Positions 53,383-63,913 of a stretch of DNA of 64,000 nucleotides are shown piece after piece (positions within the stretch are counted from its first letter, which is position 1; the number at the start of each line of letters is the position of its first letter). This DNA comes from Papio anubis (Eukaryota; Chordata; Mammalia; Primates; Cercopithecidae). The notes under the pieces are model-generated. The model had not been told where the DNA came from. It saw only the letters and a list, made by a program, of their open reading frames with translations, and did no database searches. The stretch is from NCBI RefSeq assembly GCF_008728515.1, contig NC_044978.1, forward strand, positions 146,502,262 to 146,566,261, written 5' to 3'. A program made the translations under genes and the position numbers.

Positions 53383-53675
53383 GCTGGGTGTGGTGGCTCA
53401 TGCCTGTAATCCCAGCACTTTAGGAGGTCAAGGTGGGAGGAACGCTTGAGCCCAGGAATTTGAGATAGGCCTGGGCAACATGATAAAACCCTGTCTCTAC
53501 AAAAAATAGAAAAATTAGCTGGACATGGTGGCGTGCAAATGTGGTCATAGCTACTCAGGAGGGTGAGGTAGAAGGATCACTTGAGCCCAGGAAGGTCGGG
53601 GCTGCGGTGAACCATGATCCTACCACTGCACTCCAGCCTGGATGACCGAGTGAGACCCTGTCTCAAAAAAAAGGA
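53383..53675 (+). mobile_element. Alu, old
   Basis: 'ggctgggtgtggtggctc' to a short A-tail. AluJ-like right arm. Confidence 0.91.
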
Positions 53676-54309
53676 ACAAGCAGTTTTACAGTGGAACCAT
53701 AATTTTAGAATTAGAAGGATCTTAAAGGAAATTCTGGGACCTCCCCTTACTTCACAGATAATAAAAGTTAGGCCAAAGTATCCAAGTAACTTTTACCAAA
53801 ATCAGTCACAGGTCAGTTTAGTGACAGAGATGGGGCAATAACGCCATATTTACTTTGGTTCTTATATAGTTGCTGTCTTTTAAGGAATCTAAACTAAGTA
53901 GAACTAAAAAGTTGTGATTTTTATCATGTAATTGACGACATTGCAGTGAAATGTGAAGAGAATCAATGAGAGTTTGGTCTTTTGTAGGGAGAAAAAGGAC
54001 AGCTTTTTTTTTTAATAAAACATTTGAGAGAAACTATTGTGAAGCTTTGAAGCTTCGTTAACAATAAATTTTAGAGTATGTCTTTGAAATAGCTAAGATA
54101 TGCTTTTGTATACTAGAACTTTTCATTCCTGTTTCCAGGGCACTACTTTACCTATTTTTGTTATGTGAGGCCACACTGGTCTTCGGTCAGTTCCCTGAAC
54201 ATGCCTTATTTATTTCTGTCTAGACAGATTCCTCACATTAAATAGCCCATAAGATAATTTGTCACTCATTTGTTACTTCTTAAGGGAAGCCTTTAAGATT
54301 CTACATCAC
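53676..54309. other. Unique intron sequence
   Basis: Nothing recognised. Confidence 0.45.
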
Positions 54310-54630
54310 GGGCTGGGCGCGGTGACTCGTGCCTGTAATCCTAGCACTTTGGGAGGCCGAGGTGGGCGGATCATGAGGTCAAGAGTTCAAGAACAGCCTG
54401 ACCAACATAGTGAAACCCCATCTCTACTAAAAATACAAAAATTAGCTGGGCGTAGTGGCATGTACCTGTATGTGCCTCCCATCTACTTGGGAGACTGGGG
54501 CAGGAGAATCGCTTGAACCCGGGAGGTGGAGGTTGCAGTGAGCTGAGATCACACTACTGCATTCCAGCCTGGGCAACAGGGTGAGACTCTGTCTCAAAAA
54601 AACACAAAAGAAAAGAAAAAGGAAAAAAAA
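54310..54630 (+). mobile_element. Alu, full length, target duplication
   Basis: 'gggctgggcgcggtgactc' to an A-rich tail. 'aagattctac' on both sides. Confidence 0.93.
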
Positions 54631-54734
54631 GATTCTACTCTTTAACTCCTTCATATTATATTTATCCATATATTTATTTGGTTTCTCTCTCCAGCTTCTC
54701 TGTAAACCTTATTAATATAGATACCATGTCTGTT

Positions 54735-54815
54735 TTTGATTCCTCTCAGTGCCAAGCTTAATGCCTGGCACATAGTTGGGTGCTGAACAAATATTTGTTA
54801 AGTGAATGAATGAAC
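54735..54815 (-). mobile_element. L2-like 3' end fragment
   Basis: 'atgcctggcacatagttggg' and 'acaaatatttgttaagtgaa' with a 'gaatgaatga' end. Confidence 0.65.
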
Positions 54816-54903
54816 ATTTTGTATTAATATTGGATTAGAGAAATGTTTTTATTTTTTAAAGTAAAGGATAATTTGAAAAAATTTCAAATTGCAACTAAGA
54901 AGT

Positions 54904-55194
54904 TTTTTTTTTTTTTGAGACCAAGTTTTGCTCTTGTTGCCCAGGCTGGAGTGCAATGGTGTGATCTCGGCTCACTGCAACCTCTGCTTCCTGGGTTAAA
55001 GTGATTCTCCTGCCTCAGCCTCCTGAGTAGCTGGGATTATTGGCGCCTACCACCACGCCGGCTAACTGTATTTTTAGTAGTGACAGGGTTTTACCACACT
55101 GGTCAGGCTGGTCTCGAACTCGTGACCTCAGGTGATCTGCCCTCCTCGACCTCCCAAAGTGCTGGGATTACAGGCGTGAGCCACCGCGCCTGGC
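54904..55194 (-). mobile_element. Alu, full length
   Basis: T tail, 'gagaccaagttttgctc' to 'ccaccgcgcctggcc'. Confidence 0.93.
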
Positions 55195-55498
55195 CAGGAC
55201 TTTTCAAACTAAGGAGTTTGTGTCTTAGTGATGGTAACATAGATACAGTACTTAGAATTTTGGAGTCAACAGGTAGTTTAGAGGTTATGTATTTCTCTTC
55301 TAATTTTTCAGCTGAAGAAACTATTTGAGAGGTTGTGAACAACTCTAGTCACATAAAGCTGAAAAGTGTCATTAACTTCTGCTCCTTAGATAATTTACAA
55401 TTATATATTAATTGACAAATTTTAAAACCATACTAAAGTTAGCTGTGTGGAAGGACGGCCAATAGTTTAGTATCATTGTTACATTAAGAATCACAAAT
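55195..55498. other. Unique intron sequence
   Basis: Nothing recognised. Confidence 0.45.
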
Positions 55499-55790
55499 AG
55501 CTGGGAACTGTGGCTTACGCCTGTAATCCCAGCACTTTGGGATGCTGAGGCGGGTGGATCACCTGAGGTCAGGAGTTTGAGACCAGCCTGACCAACATGG
55601 AGAAACCCCGTCTCTACTAAAAATACAAAATTAGCCGGGTGTGGTGGCGCATGCCTGTAATTGCAGCTACTCAGGAGGCTGAGGCAGGAGAATTGCTTGA
55701 ACCCAGGAGGCAGAGGTTGCAGTGAGCCGAGATCACACCACTGCGCTCCAGCCTGGGGAACACTGTCACAAGGAAAAGAAGAAAAAGCAT
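55499..55790 (+). mobile_element. Alu, full length
   Basis: 'agctgggaactgtggctta' to 'gtcacaaggaaaagaag'. Confidence 0.91.
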
Positions 55791-55845
55791 ATACTGAACA
55801 AGTGATTTTTTTAAAAAATTCATACTATAATTAAGTAATCTAAGC

Positions 55846-55907
55846 ACGATTGCACTCCAGCCTGGGCAACAAGAGTGAAACTCCATCTCAAAAATAAATA
55901 AATAGTA
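55846..55907 (+). mobile_element. Alu 3'-end fragment
   Basis: Only the last 60 bases of an Alu ('gattgcactccagcctggg' to an (AAAT)n tail). Confidence 0.85.
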
Positions 55908-56024
55908 AAAAAATTTAAAAAATAAAAATGATAATCACAAATAACCATCCTCCCATATAGTTGTGGGTTCTGAAACTAATGCAGGGTTCACATCTGATAA
56001 GTGACATTTAAAATACACTTATAG

Positions 56025-56150
56025 GTCTGGTGTCCTGGCTTATACCTGTATTTCCAGCACTTTGGGAGGCTGAAATGGGCAGATCACTTGAGCTCAGGAG
56101 TTTGAGACCAGCCTGGGCAATATGGTAAAACCTCATTTACAATAAAAATT
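56025..56150 (+). mobile_element. Free left Alu monomer or truncated Alu, with target duplication
   Basis: 'ggtctggtgtcctggctta' to 'cctcatttacaataaaaa'. 'aaaatacacttata' lies on both sides, so the insert ended after one monomer (FLAM-like) rather than being trimmed later. Confidence 0.8.
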
Positions 56151-56332
56151 TTAAAAATAAAATACACTTATAAATAGCTGTGCAAATTCCATAAAGGGCT
56201 TAATGGAATTAAGTTAGTTATGTAGTATATCCTATGTCATGGATTGCTACAGAGCTATTTGCTACACACATACTTTGTTGTTTCTTTCTTGCTTGCTACT
56301 TTGGAGGTGGGAGGGCCTTGATAATTATTGAT

Positions 56333-56592
56333 TTTTTTTTTTTTTTTTTTTTTTTGAAACAGAGTCTCTCGGTCTTTTGCCAGGCTGGAGTGCAGTGGTG
56401 CAATCTCAGCTCAGCCTCCTGAGTAGCTGGGATACAGGCGCCTGCCATCACACCCACCTTACTTTTGTATTTTTAGTAGAGGTGGGATTTCATCGTGTTG
56501 GCCAGGCTGGTCTCGAACTCCTGACCTCATGATCCGCCTGCCTTGGCCTCCCAAAGTTCTGGGATTACAGGAGAGAGCCACCATGCCTGGCC
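56333..56592 (-). mobile_element. Alu, internal deletion
   Basis: Long T tail, 'gaaacagagtctctcgg' to 'ccaccatgcctggcc'. About 35 bases are missing after 'caatctcagctca'. Confidence 0.92.
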
Positions 56593-56660
56593 TTTTTATT
56601 TTTATTTTATTTACTTATTTTTTTGAGATGGTGTCTTGCTCGTAAGCCACCGTGCCTGGC
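56593..56660 (-). mobile_element. Alu reduced to its two ends
   Basis: 'gagatggtgtcttgctc' is joined to 'gtaagccaccgtgcctggc', so nearly the whole body is deleted. Confidence 0.85.
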
Positions 56661-56705
56661 ATTTCTTGGTTTTTAAATGGAGGGATGGATAGAGTGAAAT
56701 TTGTT

Positions 56706-56741
56706 TCTTTTCTTTTCTTTCTTTCTTTCTTTCTTTCTTTT
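56706..56741. repeat. (TTTC)n microsatellite
   Basis: Tail of the Alu to the right. Confidence 0.88.
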
Positions 56742-57035
56742 TTTTTTTTTTTTGAGACGGAATCTCGCTCTGTCGCCCAGGGTGGAGTACAGTGGCAAGA
56801 TCTTGGCTCGCTGCAACCTGTGCCTCCCAGGTTCAAGCAATTCTTCTGCCTCAGCCTTCTGAGTAGCTGGGATTACAGGTGCGTGCCACCACATCCAGCT
56901 AATTTTTTATATTTTGGTAGAGACAGAGTTTCATCATGTTGGCCAGGCTGGTCTCGAGCTCCTGACCTCGAGTGATTCACCTGCCTCGGCCTCCCAAAGT
57001 GCTGGGATTATAGGTGTGAGCCACCGCACCCAGCC
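56742..57035 (-). mobile_element. Alu, full length
   Basis: 'gagacggaatctcgctctg' to 'gccaccgcacccagcc'. Confidence 0.93.
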
Positions 57036-57041
57036 TGAAAT

Positions 57042-57351
57042 TGTTTTTTTTTTTTTTTCTTTATTTTTTGAAACGGAATTTCACTCTTGTTTCCCAGGCT
57101 GGAGCGCAGTGGCGCAATCTCAGCTCACTGCAACCTCCACCTCCCAGGTTCGAGCAATTCTCTTGCCTCAGCCTCCCGCGTAGCTGGGATTACAGGTGTC
57201 CGCACCATGCCTGGCTAATTTTTTGTATTTTTAGTAGAGACGGAGTTTCACCATGTTGACCAGGCTGGTCTCGAACTCCTGACCTCAAGTGATCCATCCA
57301 GGTTGGCCTCCCAGAGCACCGAGATTATAGGCATGAGCCACCGTGCCTGGC
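57042..57351 (-). mobile_element. Alu, full length
   Basis: 'gaaacggaatttcactc' to 'ccaccgtgcctggcc'. 'gaaatttgtttctt' (about 56695 and 57354) flanks this pair of Alus. Confidence 0.93.
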
Positions 57352-57368
57352 CTGAAATTTGTTTCTTA

Positions 57369-58054
57369 TATTCATCTCTTAACTATCTGATCTCAGAGAG
57401 CAGTGCTCCAGACATTAATACAGCTACCCTGGTCTGCTATATTATTTTGTCACAGAAACAAATAAAAATACCTACTATCTTGATCTAAGAATTAGAAAAA
57501 TTAAATAGGGTTTTGTGAAAGTATCCCCATTTTTTTCCCACCAGGTTTATTTTCCTTATCTCTAATCTCTAATCTTATCTCTAATCTTTCTTCCTGTATC
57601 AACCGTTCTCATCTGGCCTATTTGATGGTTTAGTAGGAATTAGGATATAGTGGAATTGATTTTAATGTAGGGCATCCCCTTTTCCTCACAAACCTTGTTA
57701 GAGGTAACGAATAGATTAAGGGCAGGAAGGCCATAATTCTTTCCCTTTGCTTTTCTCCAGGAGGACCCCAGAAGTACTGGTTTGGTCGTAATTGTTTTTA
57801 CTTCCATAAATGATTTTTATTTATCCCTCATTGCCACACAGTGTGATAATTTTGCATGTGATTAAGTATATAATTTTAACTCTAAATTCTGTTCATATGT
57901 TTTAATATTCCTATTAATGTAGAAGATTCTGCTCAGAACATTAAAAATTAAATGGAGAAGCAAGACTTCTTAAAATCATGTCCTAAAATAATAGCCAATA
58001 TACATTTGTGAAGGGAGACTTAGTGCAGTATAGTTCTTATTTCAGACTTCTGTT
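57369..58054. other. Unique intron sequence
   Basis: Contains 'ctctaatctctaatcttatctctaatc', a short imperfect repeat. Otherwise nothing recognised. Confidence 0.45.
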
Positions 58055-58120
58055 GGTGTATAACTGTTCTGGATATCTGTTGCTGTGTAACAAGCTTTTT
58101 ATAAGATATTTTAAAATTTT

Positions 58121-58426
58121 CTTTTTTTTTTTTTTTTTTTTTTTTTTTTGGTGTCTCGCTCTGTCGCCCAGGCTGGAGTGCAGTGGCTGGATCTCAGCTC
58201 ACTACAAGCTCCGCCTCCCGGGTTTACACCATTCTCCTGCCTCAGCCTCCCGAGTAGCTGGGACTACAGGCGCCCACCACCTCGCCCGGCTAGTTTTTTG
58301 TATTTTTTAGTAGAGAGGGGGTTTAACCGTGTTAGTCAGGATGGTCTCGATCTCCTGACCTCGTGGTCCGCACGTCTCGGCCTCCCAAAGTGCTGGGATT
58401 ACAGGCTTGAGCCATCGCGCCCGGCC
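58121..58426 (-). mobile_element. AluYR-type Alu with target duplication
   Basis: 'gtggctggatctcagctcac', 'cacctcgcccggctagtt' and 'cacgtctcggcctcc'. The 19-base repeat 'aagatattttaaaattttc' is on both sides. Confidence 0.95.
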
Positions 58427-58677
58427 AAGATATTTTAAAATTTTCATGATAAAATATACGTAACATAAAATTTATTTTAATCATTTTTAAGTGTACAGTT
58501 CTTTGGCATTAGGTACATTCACAATGTTGTGAAACCATCACCACCATTCATCTCCAGAATTTTTCATCTTCCCTAACTGGAACTCTACCCACTAAACCCT
58601 AACTCCTCATTTTTCCCTTCCCCAGCTCCTGGCAACAACTATTCTGCTTTTCGTCTAGATGACTTTGACTTACTCTC

Positions 58678-58710
58678 CACTTGGTCTTAGCCAAAAGGCT
58701 CAGAAGCGAT
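58678..58710 (-). ncRNA. RNU2-like: U2 snRNA 5' fragment (pseudogene)
   Basis: On the minus strand 58710 to 58678 matches nucleotides 1-33 of U2 snRNA at about 30 of 33 positions, starting exactly at the first base (atcgcttctgagcctttt). It has no promoter (no PSE/DSE) and no poly(A). The L1 target 'cttactctc' is repeated on both sides (58669-58677 and 58714-58722). A 3'-truncated snRNA retrocopy, not a functional U2. Confidence 0.85.
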
Positions 58711-59435
58711 TGCCTTACTCTCAAATAATTGAAATCACACAACATCTGTCGTTTCGTGATTGACTTATTTCACTTAGCATGTACCTTTAAGGTTCATCCG
58801 TATTTTAGCATGTTATTACTTCCTTCCCTTTTAAAGCTGAATAATAATCCATTGTATGTGTGTATCACATTTTGTTTCTCTGTCAATGAACACTTGAATT
58901 GTTTCCACTTTTTAGCTATTGCGAGCAACTTTTCTTATTATCTCACAGTTTTGTGGATCAGGAATTCAGGCAGGGTTTGTCTTGCGTCTACTACACATGG
59001 CTGCTGGGCTTACTCATTGGTATTCAACTAGTGACTACATTGGTCTAGAGGATCCACAGTGGCTTTACTTATACACTTGATACCTTAGTGGGAACAACTG
59101 AAAGGCTGGACTCAGCTGGGTTCTTTTCTCTAAGATGTAGTCTTAGGGTTTTCCACATAGTCTTTCTAGTAGAGTAGTTGGGCCAGGGGTTCCAAGACAC
59201 CATGGAGGAGGTTGCCAGAAATTGGTCCAGAAATGGCATTGTCACCTCTACCTTACTCTGTTGGTTAAAAGAAAGTACCGTTGTCATAGCCCAGCCCACG
59301 TTCAAGGGGAGAAAAAAGATGGGCGTTACCTCTCAATGGAAGCAGGAAAGAAAATTTGTAGCCATCATTAGTCTACCACAGGAGCTCTTGTGACAAGTCA
59401 AAGTATACTAACCATGTGTACTTTTAAATTTTTAT

Positions 59436-59719
59436 TTTATTATTATTATTATTTTTTCGAGACAGTTTTGCTGTCGCCCAGGCTGGAGTGCAGTGGCGCC
59501 ATCTCAGCTCCCTGCAACCTCCGTCTCCCAGGTTCAAGTGATTCTCTTCCCTCAGCCTCCCGAGTAGCTGAGATTACAGGGATGTGCCACCATGCCCAGC
59601 TAATTTTTTATGTTTCACCATGTTGGCCAGCCTGGTCTCGAACTCCTGACCTCAGGTAATCTGCCCACCTCGGCTTCCCAAAGTGCTGAGATTATAGGCG
59701 TGAGCCACCACACCAGGCC
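59436..59719 (-). mobile_element. Alu, shortened linker
   Basis: (TTA)n/T tail, 'cgagacagttttgctgtcg' to 'ccaccacaccaggcc'. Confidence 0.92.
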
Positions 59720-59720
59720 A

Positions 59721-60004
59721 TATTTTATTTTTTGAGATGGAGTCTTGCTCTGTAGCCCAGGCTGGAGTGCAGTGGCACGATCTCGGCTCACTACACCTCC
59801 CGGGTTCAAGTGATCCTCTTGTCTCAGCCTCTGGAGTAGATGGGACTACAGCTGCAAAACCCCACCATGTAATTTTTAAATTTTTTGTAGCTTCAGGAGT
59901 CGCTCTACGTTGATCAGGCTGGTCTTGAACTTCTGGCCTCAAGCGATTTTCCCACCTCAGCCTCTGAAAGTGATGGGATTATAGGCATAAGCCACTGAGT
60001 CTGG
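59721..60004 (-). mobile_element. Alu, old
   Basis: 'gagatggagtcttgctctg' to 'ccactgagtctggc'. Confidence 0.9.
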
Positions 60005-60380
60005 CTTGCATTGCTATTAGGATATAATTTCTTCAGGCCCTTTCAGTGTATACGGTTGGGAAATACACCCCCTTTATTTATATAACTTAATTTAATCAGC
60101 CTGTCAACCATGTTACTCCGGTTGAACCTCCAGCACAGAGTACTTCTGAGCTTCTTCCATTCCATATTTCTGTCTACTACAGTCAAAACCTGGATTTTCT
60201 CTAACATCCATAAGGCTGTTTGTACTACCCTACTGTAAACACAATCTAAATTCAGATCTGCTTTACCAGTATCCTTTGCAGTTCTTTTTGTCCCATGAAA
60301 AGTATATGAAGTACCATGTTTGTTAGTTACTTAAATTTGAATTCTTTATGTTAATCAATTTTTATAAATAGCTCATTTCA
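60005..60380. other. Unique intron sequence
   Basis: Nothing recognised. Confidence 0.45.
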
Positions 60381-60500
60381 GGCTGAGGTAGGAGAATGGC
60401 TTGAACTTGGCAGGCAGAGGTTACAGTGAGCCAAGATTGCACCACTGCACTCCAGCCTGGCAACAGAGCAAGAGTCGGTCCGGGGGAAAAGAAAAAAAGC
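60381..60500 (+). mobile_element. Alu 3'-half fragment
   Basis: 'ggctgaggtaggagaatgg' to 'cggtccgggggaaaag'. Confidence 0.88.
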
Positions 60501-60567
60501 TAATTTCTTTGTGTTCTGTTTATCAATTTATATATATATTTCTTGACACTCTGTCCCACCCCCAGCT

Positions 60568-60857
60568 TTTTGAGACAGAATCCCACTCTGGTACCTAGGC
60601 TGGAGTGCAGTGGTGTGATCGTGGCTCACTGCTGCAGCCTGGTTCTCCATAGGCTCAGGTGATCCTCCTACCTCAGCCTCCCCAGTAGTTGAGACCACAA
60701 GCATGCACCACTACGCTGGGCTAATTTCTGTAGGTTTTGAAGAGACAGAGTTTTGCCATGTTTCCCGGTCTGGTCTTAAACTCCTGGGCTCAAACATTCT
60801 ACCTACCTCAGCCTCCCAAAGTGTTGAGATTACAGGCATGAGCCACTGTGCCCAGCT
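60568..60857 (-). mobile_element. Alu, old (AluJ-like)
   Basis: 'gagacagaatcccactctg' to 'ccactgtgcccagctg'. Confidence 0.91.
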
Positions 60858-60954
60858 GACCTTTTATTTCCACTGTTAAATATAATCCTTGCTTTATTAT
60901 TATTATTATTTTGAGAGTGACTCGGGTTACAGGCCACCATGCGCAGCCAATTTC

Positions 60955-61245
60955 TTTTTTTTTTTTGAGACGGAGTCTGGCTATTGTTGCCCAGGCTGAA
61001 GCACAGTGGCGCAATCTCAGCTTACTGCAACCTCCGCCTTCCAGGTTCAAGCGATTCTCCTGCCTCAGCCTCCTGAGTAGCTGGGATTACATGCGCCTGC
61101 CGCCATGCAGCTAATTTTTTTATTTTAGTACAGATGGCGTGTCACTGTGTTAGCCAGGCTAGTCTCGAACTCCTGACCTCAGGTGATCCGACTGCCTTGG
61201 CCTCTCAAAGTGCTGGAATTACAGGTGTGAGCCACTGTACCTGTC
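60955..61245 (-). mobile_element. Alu, full length
   Basis: T tail, 'gagacggagtctggctattg' to 'ccactgtacctgtcc'. Confidence 0.92.
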
Positions 61246-61383
61246 CTAATTTTTGTATTTTTAAAAGAGATGGGGTTTCACCATGTTGGTCCAGGCTGGT
61301 TTTGAACTCCTGACTTCAAGTGATCCACCTGCCTCAGCCTCCCAGAGTGCTGGGATTACAGGCGTGAGCCACCACTCTCGGCC
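61246..61383 (-). mobile_element. Alu left arm
   Basis: 'taatttttgtatttttaaaa' to 'ccaccactctcggcc'. Confidence 0.89.
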
Positions 61384-61437
61384 TGATTTTTTTTTTTTTA
61401 ATTGCCATAAACAGATAAAATTTACTCTCTTAACCAT

Positions 61438-61610
61438 TTTTATTTTTATTTTTTGTTTTTTTGAGATGGAGTTTTGCTCTGTCACCCAGGCTGCAGTGCA
61501 GTGGTGCAGTCTTGGCTCACTGCAACCTCCAGTTCCCAGGTTCAAGCGATTCTCCTGCCTCTGCCTCCATAGTAGCTGGGACTACAGGCATGTGCCACGA
61601 TCTCTGGTTA
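61438..61610 (-). mobile_element. Alu right arm
   Basis: 'gagatggagttttgctctg' to 'cacgatctctggttaa'. Confidence 0.89.
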
Positions 61611-61627
61611 ATTCCCCTGCTCCCCGT

Positions 61628-61891
61628 CAGACAGTCTCGCTCTGTTGCCAGACTGGAGTGCAGTGGTGTGTTCACTGTAACCTCTGCCTCCTGAGTTCAA
61701 GCGATTCTCGTGCCTCAGCCTCCTGAGTAGCTGGGATTACAGGCTCGTGTCACCACACCCAGCTAATTTTTGTGTTTTTAGTAGAGACGGAGTTTCACTA
61801 TGGGATGGCCTTGACCTCATGACCTTGTGATCTGCTCGCCTCGGCCTCCCAAAGTGCTAGGTTTACAGGCATGATCCACTGTGCCCAACCT
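61628..61891 (-). mobile_element. Alu, tail lost
   Basis: 'cagacagtctcgctctg' to 'ccactgtgcccaacc'. Short deletions in both arms. Confidence 0.9.
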
Positions 61892-62420
61892 CCCTACTTT
61901 TAATTTGCAGTCAAATAAACTAATTAATGTTTTCCAATGAAGCCAACTTACTGCTTCCTGGCAACAAGAGTAGTTCTGTGTGAGAATAATTAAACATAAG
62001 TGTCACATTGAGGTTCAGAGGGGTAAGAACTCTATTTAGATTTCCTTAAAAACTCAGAAAGAATTGAGCGATACGTTTTTAGTTTGGAGAAATTAGGGTA
62101 GGAAGGGATGGGGACAGAATTTTAATAACAGAAATAATGTTGAAAGCTTCAAGCCTCACTTAGGTCTTAATTGAAGATCTTGAATTAAATAGAAATTAGG
62201 TTAAGGCTTATTAAAAACCCCATATATGAAGTAAGTAATATTGACATGTATGAAGGCCAATACCATGATTTATATATCTTGTATCAGAAATCTATATAAT
62301 GCTCACAGTAAGAGAACAGATTTAAGGACATTAATGAATTTTATTTCTGTTGGCTTTTATTTTCACAGTTAATTGTTAAACAATTTGACTGAGGTTATTG
62401 GCACATTAAAATACGTCCAC
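61892..62420. other. Unique intron sequence
   Basis: A/T-rich, nothing recognised. Confidence 0.45.
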
Positions 62421-62422
62421 AC

Positions 62423-62555
62423 GGCTGGGTGCAGCGCCACATGCCTGTAATTCCAGCACTTAGGAAGGCCAAGGCAAGAGGATCAATTGAGCTGTGTAGT
62501 TCCAGACCAACTTGGGCAAAATGATGAGACCCAGACTCTATTAAATATAAAAGGA
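62423..62555 (+). mobile_element. Alu left arm
   Basis: 'ggctgggtgcagcgccaca' to 'ctctattaaatataaaagg'. Confidence 0.86.
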
Positions 62556-62560
62556 AAGAT

Positions 62561-62876
62561 GACCAGGCACGGTGGCTCATACTTGTAATCCCAGCACCTT
62601 GGGAGGCCGAGGTGGGCTGACCACAAGAGGTCATCTGTTTGAGACCAGCATGGCCAACGTGACGAAACCCCGTCTCTACCAAAAATACAAAGAAAATTAG
62701 CCAGGCATGGTGGCGGGCACCTCCCATCTACTGGGGAGGCTGAGACAGGAGAATGACTTGAACCTGAGAGGTGGTGCAGTGAGCCGAGATGGCGCCACTA
62801 CACTTCAGCCTGGGCGACGTAGGAAGACTCCATCGCAAAATAAATAAATAAATAAATAAATAATAAAAAATAAAAG
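62561..62876 (+). mobile_element. Alu, (AAAT)n tail
   Basis: 'accaggcacggtggctcat' to the tail. 'ataaaaggaaaga' occurs on both sides. Confidence 0.92.
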
Positions 62877-63054
62877 GAAAGAAAAGATTTCTTGAATTCC
62901 CTGGTGCAGAAAGATAAATTCATGGAGCTAGTGGAGTTTTTACAATGTATGAAATCCAAAATTATACTTTTCAGGGATCAATTCTATAGTTCGTTACAAT
63001 CTATGAAATCCTAATAGTTTTTATTTGCTGAAGACAACAGATCAAGAAAGTTCT

Positions 63055-63176
63055 ACCTAGGTGTGGTGGCTCATGCCTGTAATCACAGCACTTTGGGACA
63101 GTGAGGTGGGAGGATTGCTTGAGGCCAGGAGTTCAAGACCAGCGAGACCCCCACCTCTACAAAAAATTAAAAATTA
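63055..63176 (+). mobile_element. Alu left arm
   Basis: 'ctaggtgtggtggctcatg' to 'acaaaaaattaaaaatta'. Confidence 0.87.
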
Positions 63177-63459
63177 GGCCGGGTGTGGTGGCTCATGCCT
63201 GTACTGCCAGCACTTTGGGAGGCCGAGGCAGGTGGATCACGAGGTCAAGAGATTGAGACGATCCTGGCCATGATGGTGAAACCAGGTTTCTGCTAAAAAT
63301 ACAAAAATTAGTGTTGTGTGGTGGCAGGTGCCTGTCGTCCCAGCTCCTTGGGAGGCTGAAGTGGGAGTATCACCTGAGCAGTGAGCCAGGATTGCACCAC
63401 TGCACTCCAGCCTGTGTGACAGAGCAAGACCCTGTCTCTTAAAAAAAAAAAAAAAAAAA
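63177..63459 (+). mobile_element. Alu, shortened right arm
   Basis: 'ggccgggtgtggtggctc' to poly(A). About 25 bases missing before 'gcagtgagccaggattg'. Confidence 0.91.
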
Positions 63460-63735
63460 GTTCAAGATACCTGTTGCAATAGAAAGTTGAACGTAAGCAT
63501 AATGAAGAAATTTTCTAAATTTCTTTCCCTTGCTGTTGGCATTTGGTCTTTGACATTAATTCATGGCTTCCTAACTAGTTTGCTTCCACACAGTTACAAT
63601 TGTGCCTAGACCCAGAGTCCCTCAGCCTTTGGAACTTATACACATATCATTGTTTTTGTGTATTATGTGATATTTTAAAAGTTGGTAACTTCTATAATAT
63701 ATGTGTTTTGTTTTTTTTTTGGTAGTTGTTGTTTT

Positions 63736-63906
63736 GTTTTGTTTGTTTTTTTTTGAGATAGAGTCTCCCTCTGTCACCCAGGCTGGAGTGCATTGGTACA
63801 ACTTCGGCTCACTGCAGCCTTCGCCTCCTGGGTTCAAGCGATTCTCCTGTCTTAGCCTCCTGAGTAACTGGGATTACAGCTGCGTGCCACCACGCCCAGC
63901 TACTCT
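63736..63906 (-). mobile_element. Alu right arm
   Basis: (TTTTG)n tail, 'gagatagagtctccctctg' to 'cacgcccagctactc'. Confidence 0.89.
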
Positions 63907-63913
63907 TTGTGGT

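Larger units (their letters stand above)
58090..58936 (-). mobile_element. L1 3' region, carrying an AluYR and a U2 fragment
   Basis: Antisense L1 landmarks: 'tttttaagtgtacagttc', 'gaaaccatcaccaccattc', 'tatttcacttagcatg', 'ctgaataataatccattg'. Interrupted by the Alu at 58121-58426 and the U2 piece at 58678-58710. Confidence 0.85.
58055..59395 (-). mobile_element. Ancient repeat split by an L1
   Basis: 'ggatatctgttgctgtgtaa' at about 58070 and 'tattatctcacagttttgtg' from 58937 belong to one old repeat. Its other end is 'tagtctaccacag' near 59380. The L1 at about 58090-58935 sits inside. Family not assigned. Confidence 0.55.

Noticed and set aside
58678..58710. A functional U2 gene
   Set aside because: Only the first 33 nucleotides are present, with mismatches and no snRNA promoter or 3' box.
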